Shown here in pieces: positions 32,737 through 43,922 of a DNA stretch of 64,000 nucleotides. The stretch's first letter is position 1, and each line of letters starts with the position of its first letter. The stretch comes from Ectobacillus sp. JY-23 (lineage in GTDB: Bacteria > Bacillota > Bacilli > Bacillales > Bacillaceae_G). The position numbers were made by a program, and so were the translations under genes. The notes below the pieces were generated by a model, which was given only the letters and a program-made list of their open reading frames with translations, was not told where the DNA came from and searched no databases. The stretch spans positions 2,832,001 to 2,896,000 of the forward strand of contig NZ_CP095462.1 in assembly GCF_023022965.1 (NCBI RefSeq), read 5' to 3'.

Positions 32737-34197
32737 ATGACATATAAACAACCTGTTACAATTGCTAGAGGGGATGGAATTGGACCTGAAATCATGGATG
32801 CAACACTGCGAATTTTAGAATGCGCGGGGGCTATGATTCAGCCGGAGTTTATTGATATTGGAGAAAGTGTATATTTGTCAGGTAATACATCGGGCATACC
32901 GGAAGAGGCTTGGGAATCACTTAGACGGACAAAGGTGTTTTTAAAAGGACCTATTACAACACCGCAAGGCGGAGGGTATAAAAGCTTAAATGTAACCATT
33001 CGAAAAACATTAGGATTGTATGCTAATGTGCGGCCGAATGTTTCCTATGCACCGTTTGTGGAAACAAAGCATCCAAATATGAATCTTGTGATTATCCGTG
33101 AAAATGAAGAAGATTTGTATGCGGGAATTGAACACCAGCAAACACCGGAAGTTGTGCAATGTCTTAAATTGATTACCCGTCCGGGAACGGAAAAAATCGT
33201 AAGGTATGCGTTTGAGTATGCAAGAAAAAATAATCGAAAAAAAGTAACGTGCTTTACGAAAGACAACATTATGAAATTAACGGATGGTCTGTTTCATAAA
33301 GTATTTAAAGAGGTTGCTAAGGATTACCCGGAAATTGCGACAGAGCATTGGATTATTGATATTGGCATGGCGAAAATTGCGGATGCGCCACAAGACTTTG
33401 ATGTGATTGTTATGCCTAACCTGTATGGAGATATCGCATCTGATGTAGCCGCGCAGCTAACAGGCAGTGTAGGGCTTGCCGGTTCTGCTAACATCGGCGA
33501 CCAGATTGCGATGTTTGAAGCGATTCATGGCAGTGCGCCAGATATCGCAGGTAAGGGTATCGCCAATCCATCAGGTCTTATTCACGGCGCGATTATGATG
33601 CTTGTTCATATTGGTCAGCCTGAGGTGGCTGCTCGTATTCATAACGCATGGTTAAAAACATTAGAAGATGGTATTCATACGGTAGATATCGCGAAGGGCG
33701 GCCGTTCCGTTGGGACAATGGAGTTTGCAGAAGCGGTCATTCAAAGATTGGGTCAACAGCCTATTACGTATACACCAATCAAGTATAAGGCTGTAGCATC
33801 TAAGGAAGCTACACAATTTCAAAGTGATCCAGCGGTAAAGAATCGTCCGAAACCAGATGTGGTTCGTGAGTTAGTTGGAGTAGATGTGTTTCTGTTTAAC
33901 AATGAGCTTACTCCTAACGAGATTGGGAAAAAGCTAGAGGAAGTAGCTGGTCCGCATTTCAATTTGGCGTTGATTACAAATCGGGGCGTAAAGGTATATC
34001 CGCAAGGCTTTCCAGAAACATTTACAACAGATCACTGGCGTTGCCGATTTGAATGTAACGAGGTGCTAGGAAATAGCAACAAAGAAATTGTGGAGCTGTT
34101 AAACCGAATTTATCAAATCGATTTAGACTTTATCAAAATCGAAAACTTATACAAGTTTAATGGCGAGAGAGGCTATTCATTAGGGCAAGGGCAATAG
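32737..34197 (+). CDS. icd: Isocitrate dehydrogenase, Thermus-type (with C-terminal extension)
   Basis: Isocitrate/isopropylmalate dehydrogenase-family protein (486 aa) that decarboxylates isocitrate to 2-oxoglutarate. Visible: GDGIGPE start motif, substrate-binding FLKGPITTPQGGGYKSLN with the Ser, RPNVSYAP, NEEDLYAGIEH, catalytic KDNIMK, metal-binding NLYGDIASDVAAQLTGSVGLAGSANIG, and FEAIHGSAPDIAGKGIANP. The usual Bacillus Icd is about 423 aa; here an extra C-terminal domain of about 150 residues is present, as in Thermus thermophilus. The coenzyme preference cannot be decided by eye. GGGGGGAGA precedes the start. The operon position behind an attenuator is unusual for this enzyme. Confidence 0.9.
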   Translation: MTYKQPVTIARGDGIGPEIMDATLRILECAGAMIQPEFIDIGESVYLSGNTSGIPEEAWESLRRTKVFLKGPITTPQGGGYKSLNVTIRKTLGLYANVRPNVSYAPFVETKHPNMNLVIIRENEEDLYAGIEHQQTPEVVQCLKLITRPGTEKIVRYAFEYARKNNRKKVTCFTKDNIMKLTDGLFHKVFKEVAKDYPEIATEHWIIDIGMAKIADAPQDFDVIVMPNLYGDIASDVAAQLTGSVGLAGSANIGDQIAMFEAIHGSAPDIAGKGIANPSGLIHGAIMMLVHIGQPEVAARIHNAWLKTLEDGIHTVDIAKGGRSVGTMEFAEAVIQRLGQQPITYTPIKYKAVASKEATQFQSDPAVKNRPKPDVVRELVGVDVFLFNNELTPNEIGKKLEEVAGPHFNLALITNRGVKVYPQGFPETFTTDHWRCRFECNEVLGNSNKEIVELLNRIYQIDLDFIKIENLYKFNGERGYSLGQGQ

Positions 34198-34214
34198 GAG
34201 TAGACTAGCATAAT

Positions 34215-34245
34215 AAAGAGGTGGGCATATATCCCACCTCTTTTG
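34215..34245 (+). terminator. Intrinsic terminator after isocitrate dehydrogenase
   Basis: AAAGAGGTGGG-CATATAT-CCCACCTCTTTT: 11-bp stem with T tract. Confidence 0.88.
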
Positions 34246-34250
34246 CTGTT

Positions 34251-34268
34251 TAAACAAACGTTTGTTTA
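34251..34268. repeat. Perfect 18-bp palindrome TAAACAAACGTTTGTTTA
   Basis: TAAACAAACGTTTGTTTA is a perfect palindrome like TetR-family operators, but it stands between the ends of two convergent genes with no promoter visible next to it. Could be a relic operator or a small repeat. Confidence 0.55.
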
Positions 34269-34273
34269 GAAGT

Positions 34274-35656
34274 TTATGCCTCTGCAAGCTCTTTTTGCGC
34301 ATAAACAGCAGTATCCAATTCACCTGTCGCCTTACTTGTCAGTACCCCTGCGGTCATGCTGCCGCTAACATTTAAGGCGGTACGTCCCATGTCGATTAAG
34401 GGCTCCACTGAAATCAGGAGACCGACAATGGCTACCGGAAGATTCATGACGGATAGGACGATGAGAGCCGCGAAGGTGGCACCGCCCCCGACACCCGCAA
34501 CACCGAAGGAGCTGATTGCGACAACTAGAATCAGTGTAAGAATGAAGGAAAAGCTGGTCGGATCAACGCCTGCTGCCGGTGCGACCATGACTGCTAGCAT
34601 GGCTGGGTAAATGCCGGCGCAGCCATTTTGGCCGATAGAAAGTCCAAAGGAGGCGGCGAAGTTGGCGATGCCCTCGGACACACCTAGATCCTTCGTTTGC
34701 GTTTTAATATTTAATGGCAATGTACCCGCACTTGTGCGTGACGTAAAGGCGAATGTTAAAGTCGGAAATGCTTTTTTGACATATTGCAAAGGATTTAGTT
34801 TTGCGAGCATCAATAAAAGCAGATGCACGATGAACATCAGAATCAATGCGACGTATGAAGCAATCACGAACTTCCCTAATTTGGCGATGGCATCATAGTC
34901 GCTTGTTGCGGCAACCTTGGTGATGATGGCAAGAATGCCGTATGGCGTTAAACGCAGAATGAGGGTGACGACTCTCATGGTAATCGCGTAAAGTGTATCA
35001 ATGATTTTTGCGAAAAATGCGCCTTGCTCAGGGTCTCTGCGATTCACACCGAGATAGGCGAGACCAATAATAGCTGCAAATATTAAAACCGCGATAGTAG
35101 ATGTTGGACGTGCGCCAGTTAAATCTTGAAACGGGTTGCTTGGCAGAAACTCAACAATTTGTTGCGGAAGTGTCATCTCTTGCACTGCCGCAGCTCTTGG
35201 CTTTAATAATTCATTTCGAGCTGTTTCGGCAGCACCTTGGTCTAATTCAATGCCGTCAAGGCCAAAGCCTAAAGCAGCGCCAATTCCAATGGCTGCTGAA
35301 ATAGCGGTTGTGCCAAGTAAAATACCAATCACAAGGACGCTTATTTTGCCAATGTTTTTGGTAAGCTTCAGTTTTGTGAAAGCAACGACAATGGATACGA
35401 AAATGAGCGGCATCACAATCATCTGCAGGAGCTTTACATAACCGCTGCCGACGATGTTAAACCAATTGATGGAGTCGCTTGTCACCTCAGATGTTATGCC
35501 ATAAACTTGATTCAGAATAAGACCGAAAATAAGACCTAACCCTAAAGCGGCAAAAACGCGCTTAGAAAAGGAAACCTGCTTTTGCTGCATTCGATATAAA
35601 ATAGCAATAAGTCCAAGAAACAGTGCGATATTCAAAACAGTCAGAAAGATATCCAT
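34274..35656 (-). CDS. tcyP: L-cystine symporter TcyP
   Basis: Membrane transporter (460 aa) of the dicarboxylate/amino acid:cation symporter family. Hydrophobic helices begin at residues 4-21 (VLNIALFLGLIAILYRM). The family signatures are seen: serine-rich reentrant loop FAFTSRTSAGTLPLN, and GIGQNGCAGIYPAMLAVMVAP with the substrate-site Asn. Length and sequence style fit TcyP of B. subtilis (cystine import). ATG at 35656 follows GAGGGGGAGAAAC. Convergent with isocitrate dehydrogenase and not in an operon. Confidence 0.92.
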   Translation of the reverse strand: MDIFLTVLNIALFLGLIAILYRMQQKQVSFSKRVFAALGLGLIFGLILNQVYGITSEVTSDSINWFNIVGSGYVKLLQMIVMPLIFVSIVVAFTKLKLTKNIGKISVLVIGILLGTTAISAAIGIGAALGFGLDGIELDQGAAETARNELLKPRAAAVQEMTLPQQIVEFLPSNPFQDLTGARPTSTIAVLIFAAIIGLAYLGVNRRDPEQGAFFAKIIDTLYAITMRVVTLILRLTPYGILAIITKVAATSDYDAIAKLGKFVIASYVALILMFIVHLLLLMLAKLNPLQYVKKAFPTLTFAFTSRTSAGTLPLNIKTQTKDLGVSEGIANFAASFGLSIGQNGCAGIYPAMLAVMVAPAAGVDPTSFSFILTLILVVAISSFGVAGVGGGATFAALIVLSVMNLPVAIVGLLISVEPLIDMGRTALNVSGSMTAGVLTSKATGELDTAVYAQKELAEA

Positions 35657-35761
35657 GTTTCTCCCCCTCTCGTAGTGTGTAACAGGATGCTTGGGTGTTT
35701 GTTACCTTGTTCAAAGCCATTATATGAGAGGACGGGGGGCTTATTCGTAAAAGTTTAAATA

Positions 35762-35810
35762 AAACAGCACGCAAGCTTCCGTAAAAACGGCGCTTGCGTG
35801 CTGTTTCTTT

Positions 35811-35811
<1 letters not shown>
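35762..35811. terminator. Terminator between tcyP region and katG
   Basis: AAACAGCACGCAAGC ... GCTTGCGTGCTGTTT, 15-bp stem with an inner loop, directly behind the katG stop on the minus strand and followed on both strands by T-rich sequence (TTTATTTAAAC on the minus strand). Confidence 0.82.
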
Positions 35812-38100
<2,289 letters not shown>

Positions 38101-38540
38101 TCTAAATATGATTATAAAATTTAAGATGAGTGAATGGCATGCTTTCTTCATTTGTTCTCTAGGCGCACCTGTTTGTCCTCTTTCCATCAAGAAATTGAAA
38201 CATGTTTTTGTTATGTACATTTTGATGCGTCACGTAGAGAGTTGTACTCTTGCTTGGTCAGGGTTGTCTCATATATACCTATGACTGTTGGATTGTGTTT
38301 ATCACTATAAGGTAGTGTTAGTAGTCGTGTATACTTTCATTTGGATACAACAGGGATTTTCATAGAATAGTTTTGGTGGGAAAATCTCATTTGACATCGT
38401 GTAGTTATTTGTGATGGGGACGAACCTAACATTATTTTCCGCGCTTGTAATGAAAATGACTAGATTACCAATATAAATTGCAATCACCTTCCTACAATAT
38501 TACAATTAAATCACTAAACTTGGATATAAATGGTGATCGA

Positions 38541-41438
38541 ATGGAGAATCTAGTTAGAAATTTAGAAGTATCATTACATACGGGTTTCATTGATAAACAG
38601 CTTGGGAAACAAGGGAAATATAAACCCCAGCTACTTGTAAATGACACGAAAACAAACGAGCATGTGTTGAACACGATGCTGGAGGAATTGGAGAGTTGTA
38701 AGTCTTTTCTTTTTTCAGTTGCATTTATCACCGAAAGCGGATTGGCTACGCTGAAGTCTCATTTTCTTGATTTGAAAGCAAAGGGCGTGAAAGGTCGCAT
38801 TTTAACCTCTACATTTTTAAGCTTTAACAAGCCAAAGGTCTTTAAAGAGTTGTTGAAGATTGAAAATGTAGAAGTGCGTTTGACGGATATAAAAGGATTT
38901 CATTCCAAAGGCTATATCTTTCATCATGACACTTACTATTCTTTAATTGTAGGGAGCTCAAATCTTACTGCGCATGCTTTGAAGGTGAACTATGAATGGA
39001 ACGTCAAGCTGACATCGCATGAAAACGGGGAAATTGTACATCATTTTAAAAATCAGTTTGAAGAGGTGTGGGAAGAAGCCGATGTTTTATCGGAAGCTTG
39101 GATTGAGGAGTATGAAAAAATATACGCCCGAAGTAATCCACAAAGAGATTTTAGCGGAGTGATAGAGTCGCTTCCAAAGTACCCGGAAAACCCGATTGAG
39201 GAAGCATTAAAGATTAAGCCTAATAACATGCAGCAGGCTGCGCTTTCACAGATTGAAGCGTTGCGGGCTGCTGGTAAGGATAAAGGTTTGATTATATCCG
39301 CAACTGGTACAGGAAAGACATATTTAGCGGCATTTGATGTAAGGAGATATGCCCCAAAGAGGATGCTTTTTATTGTGCACCGAGAGCAAATTCTCAAGAA
39401 AGCAAAAGCAGATTTTCAGAAGATTTTTGGCGGTCGTGAAGAGGATTTTGGAATTTTATCCGGCTCCAATAAGCAAACGAATGCAAAGTATGTATTTGCG
39501 ACAATTCAGACCATTACAAGAGATAATTATTTACACACATTTGTTCGTAACGAGTTTGATTATATCTTGATAGATGAGGTACATAGGGCAGGTGCACAAA
39601 CATATCAAAAAGTAATTGATTATTTCAAGCCGCAATTTTTCATGGGAATGACTGCGACGCCGGAGCGGACCGATGATTTCAATATATATGCATTGTTTGA
39701 TTATAACATCGCCTATGAAATTCGCCTGCAGGAGGCGCTAGAAGAGGATATGCTCTGTCCGTTTCATTATTTTGGCGTAACGGATATAGAATACAATGGG
39801 CAACTCATTGAGGATGCTACCATAACGCAGCACCTTGTGGCAGAAGAGCGCGTGAAGCATATTATTGATAAAATCACGTACTACGGTTTTTCTGGCGAGA
39901 AGGTAAAAGGATTAATGTTTTGCAGTCGAAAAGAAGAAGCAAAGGCGCTTTCCGTGCAATTAAATGAAAGAGGCTATCAAACTGTTGCGTTAACTGGAGA
40001 TGATTCGCAGGAGGAACGAGAGCGCCGTGTGAACGAGCTAGAAAACGGTTTGCTTGATTATATTTTAACGGTGGAAATTTTTAATGAAGGAATTGATATT
40101 CCTTGCATCAATCAAGTGGTAATGCTGCGGCAAACGCAGTCGAGCATTATTTTTATCCAGCAGCTCGGCCGCGGTCTGCGCAAGCACGAATCAAAGGAAT
40201 ACGTGACGATTATTGACTTTATCGGCAACTATAAAAACAATTACTTAATTCCTGTTGCGTTGTCTGGGGATAAATCGCAGAATAAGGATAATATTCGTAG
40301 ACGTATGAAGGATACGAGCTACATCAAAGGGATATCGACAATTAACTTTGAAGAAGTGGCGAAAAAGCAAATCTTTAAATCGATCAACACAAGCAATCTG
40401 ACTGCGTTAAAGCTCTTAAGAGAGGCATATAAGGAATTGAAAAACAGAATCGGGAGGGTTCCGTTATTATATGATTTTTTAACAAACCATTCTATTGACC
40501 CAGTCGTTATTGCGAATGGATATGGCAACTATGTGCAGTTTTTATTAAAAATGAAGGAAGAGATTCCGGGAATAAGTGATTATGAAAACAAGGTGCTGAC
40601 CATGCTTTCACTTGAAGTATTAAACGGAAAGCGTAGGCATGAAGTTGTGCTGTTGGATATGCTGCTGTATCAAAAGGAAGTAAGCTACGATGCGTTTCTT
40701 GAAGCACTTCGAGCACTGAATTGTTGTACAGATGATCAAACGATGATGTCTGTTCAGCGTATATTGGATTTATCATTCTTTACACAGGCTAACAGGATGA
40801 AGTACGGCGAACTACCAATTGTACAATTTCATCATGACAATCGTATTTCCTTTAATAAAATACTCGCAAATCTGCTTCAAGCTAATCCATATTTTCGCGA
40901 TTTGGTTGTTGATATTGTCCGATGCGCGAGGGAGAAAAGCAATTCATACAGCAGCGAACGTCCGTTAACGTTGTATGAGAAGTATACAAGGAAGGACGCC
41001 TGTAAGCTATTGAATTGGGAGCATGATGAAAGCTCCACGATGTACGGCTATAAAACAAAGCATCAAACTTGTCCAATTTTTGTTACGTATCATAAAAAAG
41101 AGGACATTGAATCCAGTACAAACTATGCGGAAGAATTCGTCAGTCCGGATGTTTTAAAGTGGTCGACAAGAAGCAATCGTACCCTGCAATCCGAAGAGGT
41201 TAAAACCATTATACAGGCAAAGGAACGTGGGATTGATCTTCATGTGTTTGTGAAGAAGGATGATGATGAGGGGACCGATTTCTATTATTTAGGAAAAGCG
41301 CTTCCTGATAGAGATCATATTGTACAAACTGTCATGCACGATAAAAAAGGAAAAGAAATTCCGGTTGTGCACATGCATTTAATGATGGAACAGCCCGTTG
41401 TGTACAAGCTCTATCAGTATATTCAAGCAGAAAAATAG
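38541..41438 (+). CDS. PLD-nuclease / SF2 helicase fusion protein (DUF3427-like C-terminus)
   Basis: Large 965-aa DNA-acting protein from ATG 38541 (GGTGAT upstream). N-terminus: phospholipase D-like nuclease domain with motif HSKGYIFHHDTYYSLIVGSSN (HxK...N), about residues 110-175. Then a superfamily 2 helicase: Walker A SATGTGKTY (about 253), DEVH box ILIDEVHRAG, motif III MTATPERTDD, and the helicase C domain with TVEIFNEGIDIP and QLGRGLRKHE. The last 350 residues are a DUF3427-like region of unknown function. Such fusions are seen near restriction or defence genes and as free-standing genes in Bacillus; no defence partner is visible here. Function unknown. Confidence 0.88.
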   Translation: MENLVRNLEVSLHTGFIDKQLGKQGKYKPQLLVNDTKTNEHVLNTMLEELESCKSFLFSVAFITESGLATLKSHFLDLKAKGVKGRILTSTFLSFNKPKVFKELLKIENVEVRLTDIKGFHSKGYIFHHDTYYSLIVGSSNLTAHALKVNYEWNVKLTSHENGEIVHHFKNQFEEVWEEADVLSEAWIEEYEKIYARSNPQRDFSGVIESLPKYPENPIEEALKIKPNNMQQAALSQIEALRAAGKDKGLIISATGTGKTYLAAFDVRRYAPKRMLFIVHREQILKKAKADFQKIFGGREEDFGILSGSNKQTNAKYVFATIQTITRDNYLHTFVRNEFDYILIDEVHRAGAQTYQKVIDYFKPQFFMGMTATPERTDDFNIYALFDYNIAYEIRLQEALEEDMLCPFHYFGVTDIEYNGQLIEDATITQHLVAEERVKHIIDKITYYGFSGEKVKGLMFCSRKEEAKALSVQLNERGYQTVALTGDDSQEERERRVNELENGLLDYILTVEIFNEGIDIPCINQVVMLRQTQSSIIFIQQLGRGLRKHESKEYVTIIDFIGNYKNNYLIPVALSGDKSQNKDNIRRRMKDTSYIKGISTINFEEVAKKQIFKSINTSNLTALKLLREAYKELKNRIGRVPLLYDFLTNHSIDPVVIANGYGNYVQFLLKMKEEIPGISDYENKVLTMLSLEVLNGKRRHEVVLLDMLLYQKEVSYDAFLEALRALNCCTDDQTMMSVQRILDLSFFTQANRMKYGELPIVQFHHDNRISFNKILANLLQANPYFRDLVVDIVRCAREKSNSYSSERPLTLYEKYTRKDACKLLNWEHDESSTMYGYKTKHQTCPIFVTYHKKEDIESSTNYAEEFVSPDVLKWSTRSNRTLQSEEVKTIIQAKERGIDLHVFVKKDDDEGTDFYYLGKALPDRDHIVQTVMHDKKGKEIPVVHMHLMMEQPVVYKLYQYIQAEK

Positions 41439-41460
41439 TCCTCTCAAATCGAGAGGACTA
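41436..41460. terminator. Bidirectional terminator between helicase and Nudix genes
   Basis: TAGTCCTCTC-AAATC-GAGAGGACTA. The same type of hairpin (TAGTCCTCTC-AAAT-GAGAGGGCTA) is used after scrK at 60877. Confidence 0.72.
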
Positions 41461-41853
41461 TCTTTCGTTTATCAGCTGTTCGACAGCCGGGATATCAGCT
41501 GGTGCCCATTTCAGAGAAGCCAGGTTTTCTCTCTTCAGCCAGATTAATTTGGAGTGCTCCGCTGGAATTGGCGTACCTTCTATGATTTTGCATTTAATAG
41601 AGATAAGATTAATGATAAACGCTTCGTATTCATGCGTATGATCGTTGAACAAGTCGTAGGCTTCTACCTTACAGCCTAACTCTTCCAAAATCTCTCGTTC
41701 TAGCGCGGAAAACAAATCTTCGTTTTTTTCCACCTTGCCGCCCGGAAACTCCCACATATTTGGAATCGCCATTTGCGGTGAGCGCAGGGCACATAAGATT
41801 TCATTGTGCTCATTTTCAATAATCGCTGCGACGACTTTAATTGATTTTTTCAT
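41458..41853 (-). CDS. MutT-like Nudix hydrolase (8-oxo-dGTP diphosphatase type)
   Basis: Short Nudix protein (131 aa) with Nudix box GGKVEKNEDLFSALEREILEELG (residues about 38-60), fitting GX5EX7REUXEEXGU exactly, and the WEFPGGK start typical of MutT, which hydrolyses oxidised dGTP. C-terminal LIWLKRENLASLKWAPADIPAVEQL also fits MutT. ATG 41853 is used because GGGAGGACTGT precedes it; the frame continues 33 codons upstream into a hydrophobic stretch that is probably not translated. Confidence 0.88.
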   Translation of the reverse strand: MKKSIKVVAAIIENEHNEILCALRSPQMAIPNMWEFPGGKVEKNEDLFSALEREILEELGCKVEAYDLFNDHTHEYEAFIINLISIKCKIIEGTPIPAEHSKLIWLKRENLASLKWAPADIPAVEQLINER

Positions 41854-42031
41854 ACAGTCCTCCCACATTCGGTTAGTTATATTCATCATAACATAAACGA
41901 TGTGTAGAGATAGTAAAAGTAGGGTAATGAAGATTGATAACCATAGATTCACGGATCAGGGAGCCAAATCGGCGAAAGTCAATATAGTAAATAAGTTGTT
42001 TGATGCGCTGCGGATTCAGTAGGGGACTAAA

Positions 42032-42064
42032 AAGAAAAAACCTTGAGCGTTCAAGGTTTTTCTT
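42032..42064 (-). terminator. Terminator after amidohydrolase gene
   Basis: On the minus strand GAAAAACCTTGAACGCTCAAGGTTTTTT with A and T tracts on both sides; stem AACCTTGA/TCAAGGTT. Just past the stop of the gene. Confidence 0.82.
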
Positions 42065-42082
42065 TGTTGTATACAATAAAGG

Positions 42083-43708
42083 TCAGCATTTCGTAACAGA
42101 ATTGTCTCTTTGAAACACCAAGTGTCCACCTAAATATGTTTCTTTAACTCGTACGGTATCAATCTTGTCTATACTCATCTCGAGTATATCCTGATCAAGT
42201 ATAATAAAGTCGGCATGATAGCCTGTAGCAAGCTGTCCTATATAAGGAATCCGTGTGATTTCTTGTGCTGCCTTTGTGTAAAGCATGATGGCGGTTGGTA
42301 CATCCACTCTTTGTTCTTGTCCGGTATCCGCACCATTATAGGCCAGGCGTGTGACAGCGGACTTGATGCCGACAAACGGATTTGCGGGATCAGCCCAAGC
42401 GGTTGCAGGCGCGTCGGAAGAAAATGCCACTTTTATCCCTGCTTGGAGCATGGATTGAACAGGGTAGGTTTGCTTTGTACGCTCATATCCAAGGTTATTA
42501 TGATAGCTTTCAATTTCTGCAAACACAAAGATTGGTTGTGTGACAAAGGCAATATTCATTTCTGCAGCACGTTGGATGGCGCGAGGTGTAGGCATTGCCG
42601 CATGCTCGATCCGAATAGAAGGCGCATCTGTAAGCCAGCCTTCTTCGCCATAGAAAGTATCAATGATCAAATCAATTGCCTGCTCGCCCATTGCGTGGAC
42701 AACTAATTGAATCTGGTTCTGCTTAGCTGCTTTTGCGGCAGCCAACAGTTCTTCCTTAGTTGTTGTTTGAATACCGTAATTCTCCTCTTCCCCTAAGAAT
42801 GGCGGATTGACCCATGCTGTTTTTCCAGATACGCTTCCGTCTGAGAATAATTTGATGCCGCCGATATGAACTTGATGTTCACGCTCGATTTTATGAGGTT
42901 CTAGTATAGGCTGTTTTTTTAACTCCTCCCACAGATAATATAAAACAGTACGTTGCTTCAGCCCTTTTTTTATAGCCATTTTATACATTTCCAAGTAATC
43001 AATCGGCTCAGTTTTACTCCAAAGATCTGTAATGGCTGTAATTCCGTGTGACAGTAGGGCAGAACTTAATTCGGCAAGTGCCGCAGCATCTTCTTCAAGA
43101 GATGTAACGGGCATGATACAGCGAACGAGGTCTGCTGCGCTTTCTCGTAATACGCCGGTTGGCTCACCGTTTGAATCCCTATCAATCTTTCCGCCTTGCG
43201 GATCTGGTGTATTCTTCGTAATGCCCGCTAGTGCCAGCGCCTTACTGTTTACAACCGCAATATGGGTGCATGTCCGGGTAATAAAAACCGGGATGTCTGC
43301 TGCAGCTTTGTCCAAATCCCAGCGTGTTGGCGCTCTTCCTTCTGACAATTTCCCTTCATCATATCCCCAGCCTTCAATCCATTTATCCGGTTCGTTGGAG
43401 CTACACATATGCCGAATTTGTTCAATTAAATCGGCTATTGAAGTAACAAGTGGAGGCGTGCAGGCAATTTGGGTGGATGCATGCGCAAGCCATAAAGGAT
43501 GTAAATGGGCATCGATAAGACCTGGAAGCACTCTGTGTCCTTTCAAATCAATACAATTGCTTGATAGGTTTTCTAAATCTGCTTGTTCACCGATCCACAT
43601 TATCTTGCCATCACGCACAATCATGGCACTTGCACAGGGCTGCTTTGGGTTTGAAGTGAAAATTTTCCCATTAATAAAGGTTTGTACAGATTGTTTACAA
43701 ATCGACAT
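42083..43708 (-). CDS. Amidohydrolase, YtcJ family
   Basis: Metal-dependent hydrolase of the amidohydrolase 3 family (541 aa). The N-terminus has the composite beta-barrel segment FINGKIFTSNPKQ and the metal motif GLIDAHLHPLW (HxH); downstream DLVRCIMPV, the long HVHIGGIKLFSDGSVSGKTAWV with its Lys, VHAMGEQAID, IRIEHAAMP and VAFSSDAP. This order is that of YtcJ-like enzymes, whose natural substrate in Bacillus is not established. ATG 43708 is preceded by AAGGGAGGATG. Single gene with its own terminator. Confidence 0.9.
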   Translation of the reverse strand: MSICKQSVQTFINGKIFTSNPKQPCASAMIVRDGKIMWIGEQADLENLSSNCIDLKGHRVLPGLIDAHLHPLWLAHASTQIACTPPLVTSIADLIEQIRHMCSSNEPDKWIEGWGYDEGKLSEGRAPTRWDLDKAAADIPVFITRTCTHIAVVNSKALALAGITKNTPDPQGGKIDRDSNGEPTGVLRESAADLVRCIMPVTSLEEDAAALAELSSALLSHGITAITDLWSKTEPIDYLEMYKMAIKKGLKQRTVLYYLWEELKKQPILEPHKIEREHQVHIGGIKLFSDGSVSGKTAWVNPPFLGEEENYGIQTTTKEELLAAAKAAKQNQIQLVVHAMGEQAIDLIIDTFYGEEGWLTDAPSIRIEHAAMPTPRAIQRAAEMNIAFVTQPIFVFAEIESYHNNLGYERTKQTYPVQSMLQAGIKVAFSSDAPATAWADPANPFVGIKSAVTRLAYNGADTGQEQRVDVPTAIMLYTKAAQEITRIPYIGQLATGYHADFIILDQDILEMSIDKIDTVRVKETYLGGHLVFQRDNSVTKC

Positions 43709-43922
43709 TTGATCATCCTCCCTTTGTATCAGTTTAAAAGAATAGGGAATGAATTAGACCGAATTTTCAGCTGTCTCTCTGATTATTTCATGATTTTGCT
43801 TTTGCAAGGTAGGGTATGAAGGTGACCTTTTGTAAACCCTAGATAACTCCAGTTTGAGCAATCTAGGGTCATGTAAAGCTTCTTTCAGTGGAACCGCCTG
43901 TCCCTGCGGCAGTATGGGGAAG

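Noticed and set aside
43032-43712. 226-codon frame on the plus strand
   Set aside because: Antisense to the YtcJ-like amidohydrolase, which has clear motifs, a good start and a terminator.
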